NCBI GenBank assembly: GCA_002339265.1
Contig: DDKG01000113.1
Span: 1-16,836, forward strand
Length of the DNA stretch: 16,836 bases
From: Massilia sp. UBA2604
Lineage (GTDB): Bacteria > Pseudomonadota > Gammaproteobacteria > Burkholderiales > Burkholderiaceae_D
Reading direction: 5' to 3'
The notes below the pieces were generated by a model, which searched no databases, was not told where the DNA came from, and saw nothing but the letters and a program-made list of their open reading frames with translations. The position numbers and the translations under genes were made by a program. The stretch's first letter is position 1. Every line of letters begins with the position of its first letter. Below, piece after piece: positions 16,736-16,836 of this stretch.

Positions 16736-16836
16736 CACATGCTCTCCTCTAGAGGAACTTCCGGAATGATGATGTCCGTGATCGATGAATCGGGCGGCAC
16801 GTTGGCGGCCCGCAGCGCATTGGAAAACAGGTCGGC
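16735..16836 (-). CDS. ftsI: C-terminal end of peptidoglycan D,D-transpeptidase FtsI (PBP3), partial
   Basis: The last 33 codons of a gene enter from the right edge and end at TGA 16737-16735. The peptide begins ADLFSNALRAANVPPDSS and ends VPLEESM. The segment with LRAANVPPD followed by a short acidic tail fits the end of the betaproteobacterial FtsI transpeptidase domain. Identification rests mainly on position, since ftsI directly precedes murE in the dcw cluster; no catalytic motif is inside the window. The stop shares one base with the murE ATG (TGATG), which indicates coupling. Confidence 0.8.
   Translation of the reverse strand, partial: ADLFSNALRAANVPPDSSITDIIIPEVPLEESM

Noticed and set aside
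1..16836. tRNA, rRNA, riboswitch, phage or defence genes.
   Set aside because: No cloverleaf, rRNA stretch, known riboswitch core or mobile/defence protein was seen; the window is almost fully accounted for by core envelope and division genes.

Overview
The window is a GC-rich proteobacterial chromosome segment in which every recognisable gene lies on the minus strand. Read in the direction of transcription (from high to low coordinates), it carries most of a division and cell wall (dcw) cluster: ftsI (3' end only), murE, murF, mraY, murD, ftsW, murG, murC, ddl, ftsQ, ftsA, ftsZ. After a strong terminator and a palindromic repeat come a peroxiredoxin, a GNAT acetyltransferase, an EamA-family transporter and lpxC, whose 3' end is cut by the left edge. 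The gene order, the ESM-ending FtsI tail, the meso-DAP-type MurE, the peroxiredoxin after ftsZ and the REP-like repeats suggest a betaproteobacterium of the Burkholderiales, most likely an Oxalobacteraceae member such as Massilia or a relative. That placement is inference from gene order and protein character; no search was run.

Layout: 16836-4415 is a compact block in which neighbouring genes overlap by 1-4 bases or are at most 14 bases apart (TGATG at ftsI/murE, murE/murF and murD/ftsW; ATGA at ftsW/murG and murG/murC). This implies one polycistronic unit with translational coupling. A 142-base AT-richer gap precedes ftsZ and probably holds an ftsZ promoter. A textbook hairpin plus T-tract terminator ends ftsZ at about 3047-3021. 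The next 240 bases hold a pair of inverted REP-like palindromes and the upstream region of the peroxiredoxin. The peroxiredoxin, GNAT, EamA and lpxC genes follow, with a second strong palindrome between peroxiredoxin and GNAT and a perfect TATAAT just before lpxC.

How the genes work together: MurC, MurD, MurE and MurF build UDP-MurNAc-pentapeptide in the cytoplasm, and Ddl supplies D-Ala-D-Ala. MraY and MurG make lipid I and lipid II at the inner membrane. FtsW with FtsI (PBP3) polymerises and cross-links septal peptidoglycan. FtsQ is the scaffold that joins the early and late divisome, and FtsA tethers FtsZ filaments to the membrane. LpxC commits UDP-acyl-GlcNAc to lipid A, so envelope synthesis for the outer membrane sits next to septum synthesis.

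I found no undescribed system: this is core housekeeping DNA. The points that deserve a second look are small: unusual translation starts of lpxC and the GNAT gene, the REP pair, a patch of AT-rich codons in the 3' half of murF, and lineage-type insertions or tails in MurD and FtsQ. Long plus-strand reading frames, including one above 1,000 codons, are shadows created by the GC-rich codons of the real genes.
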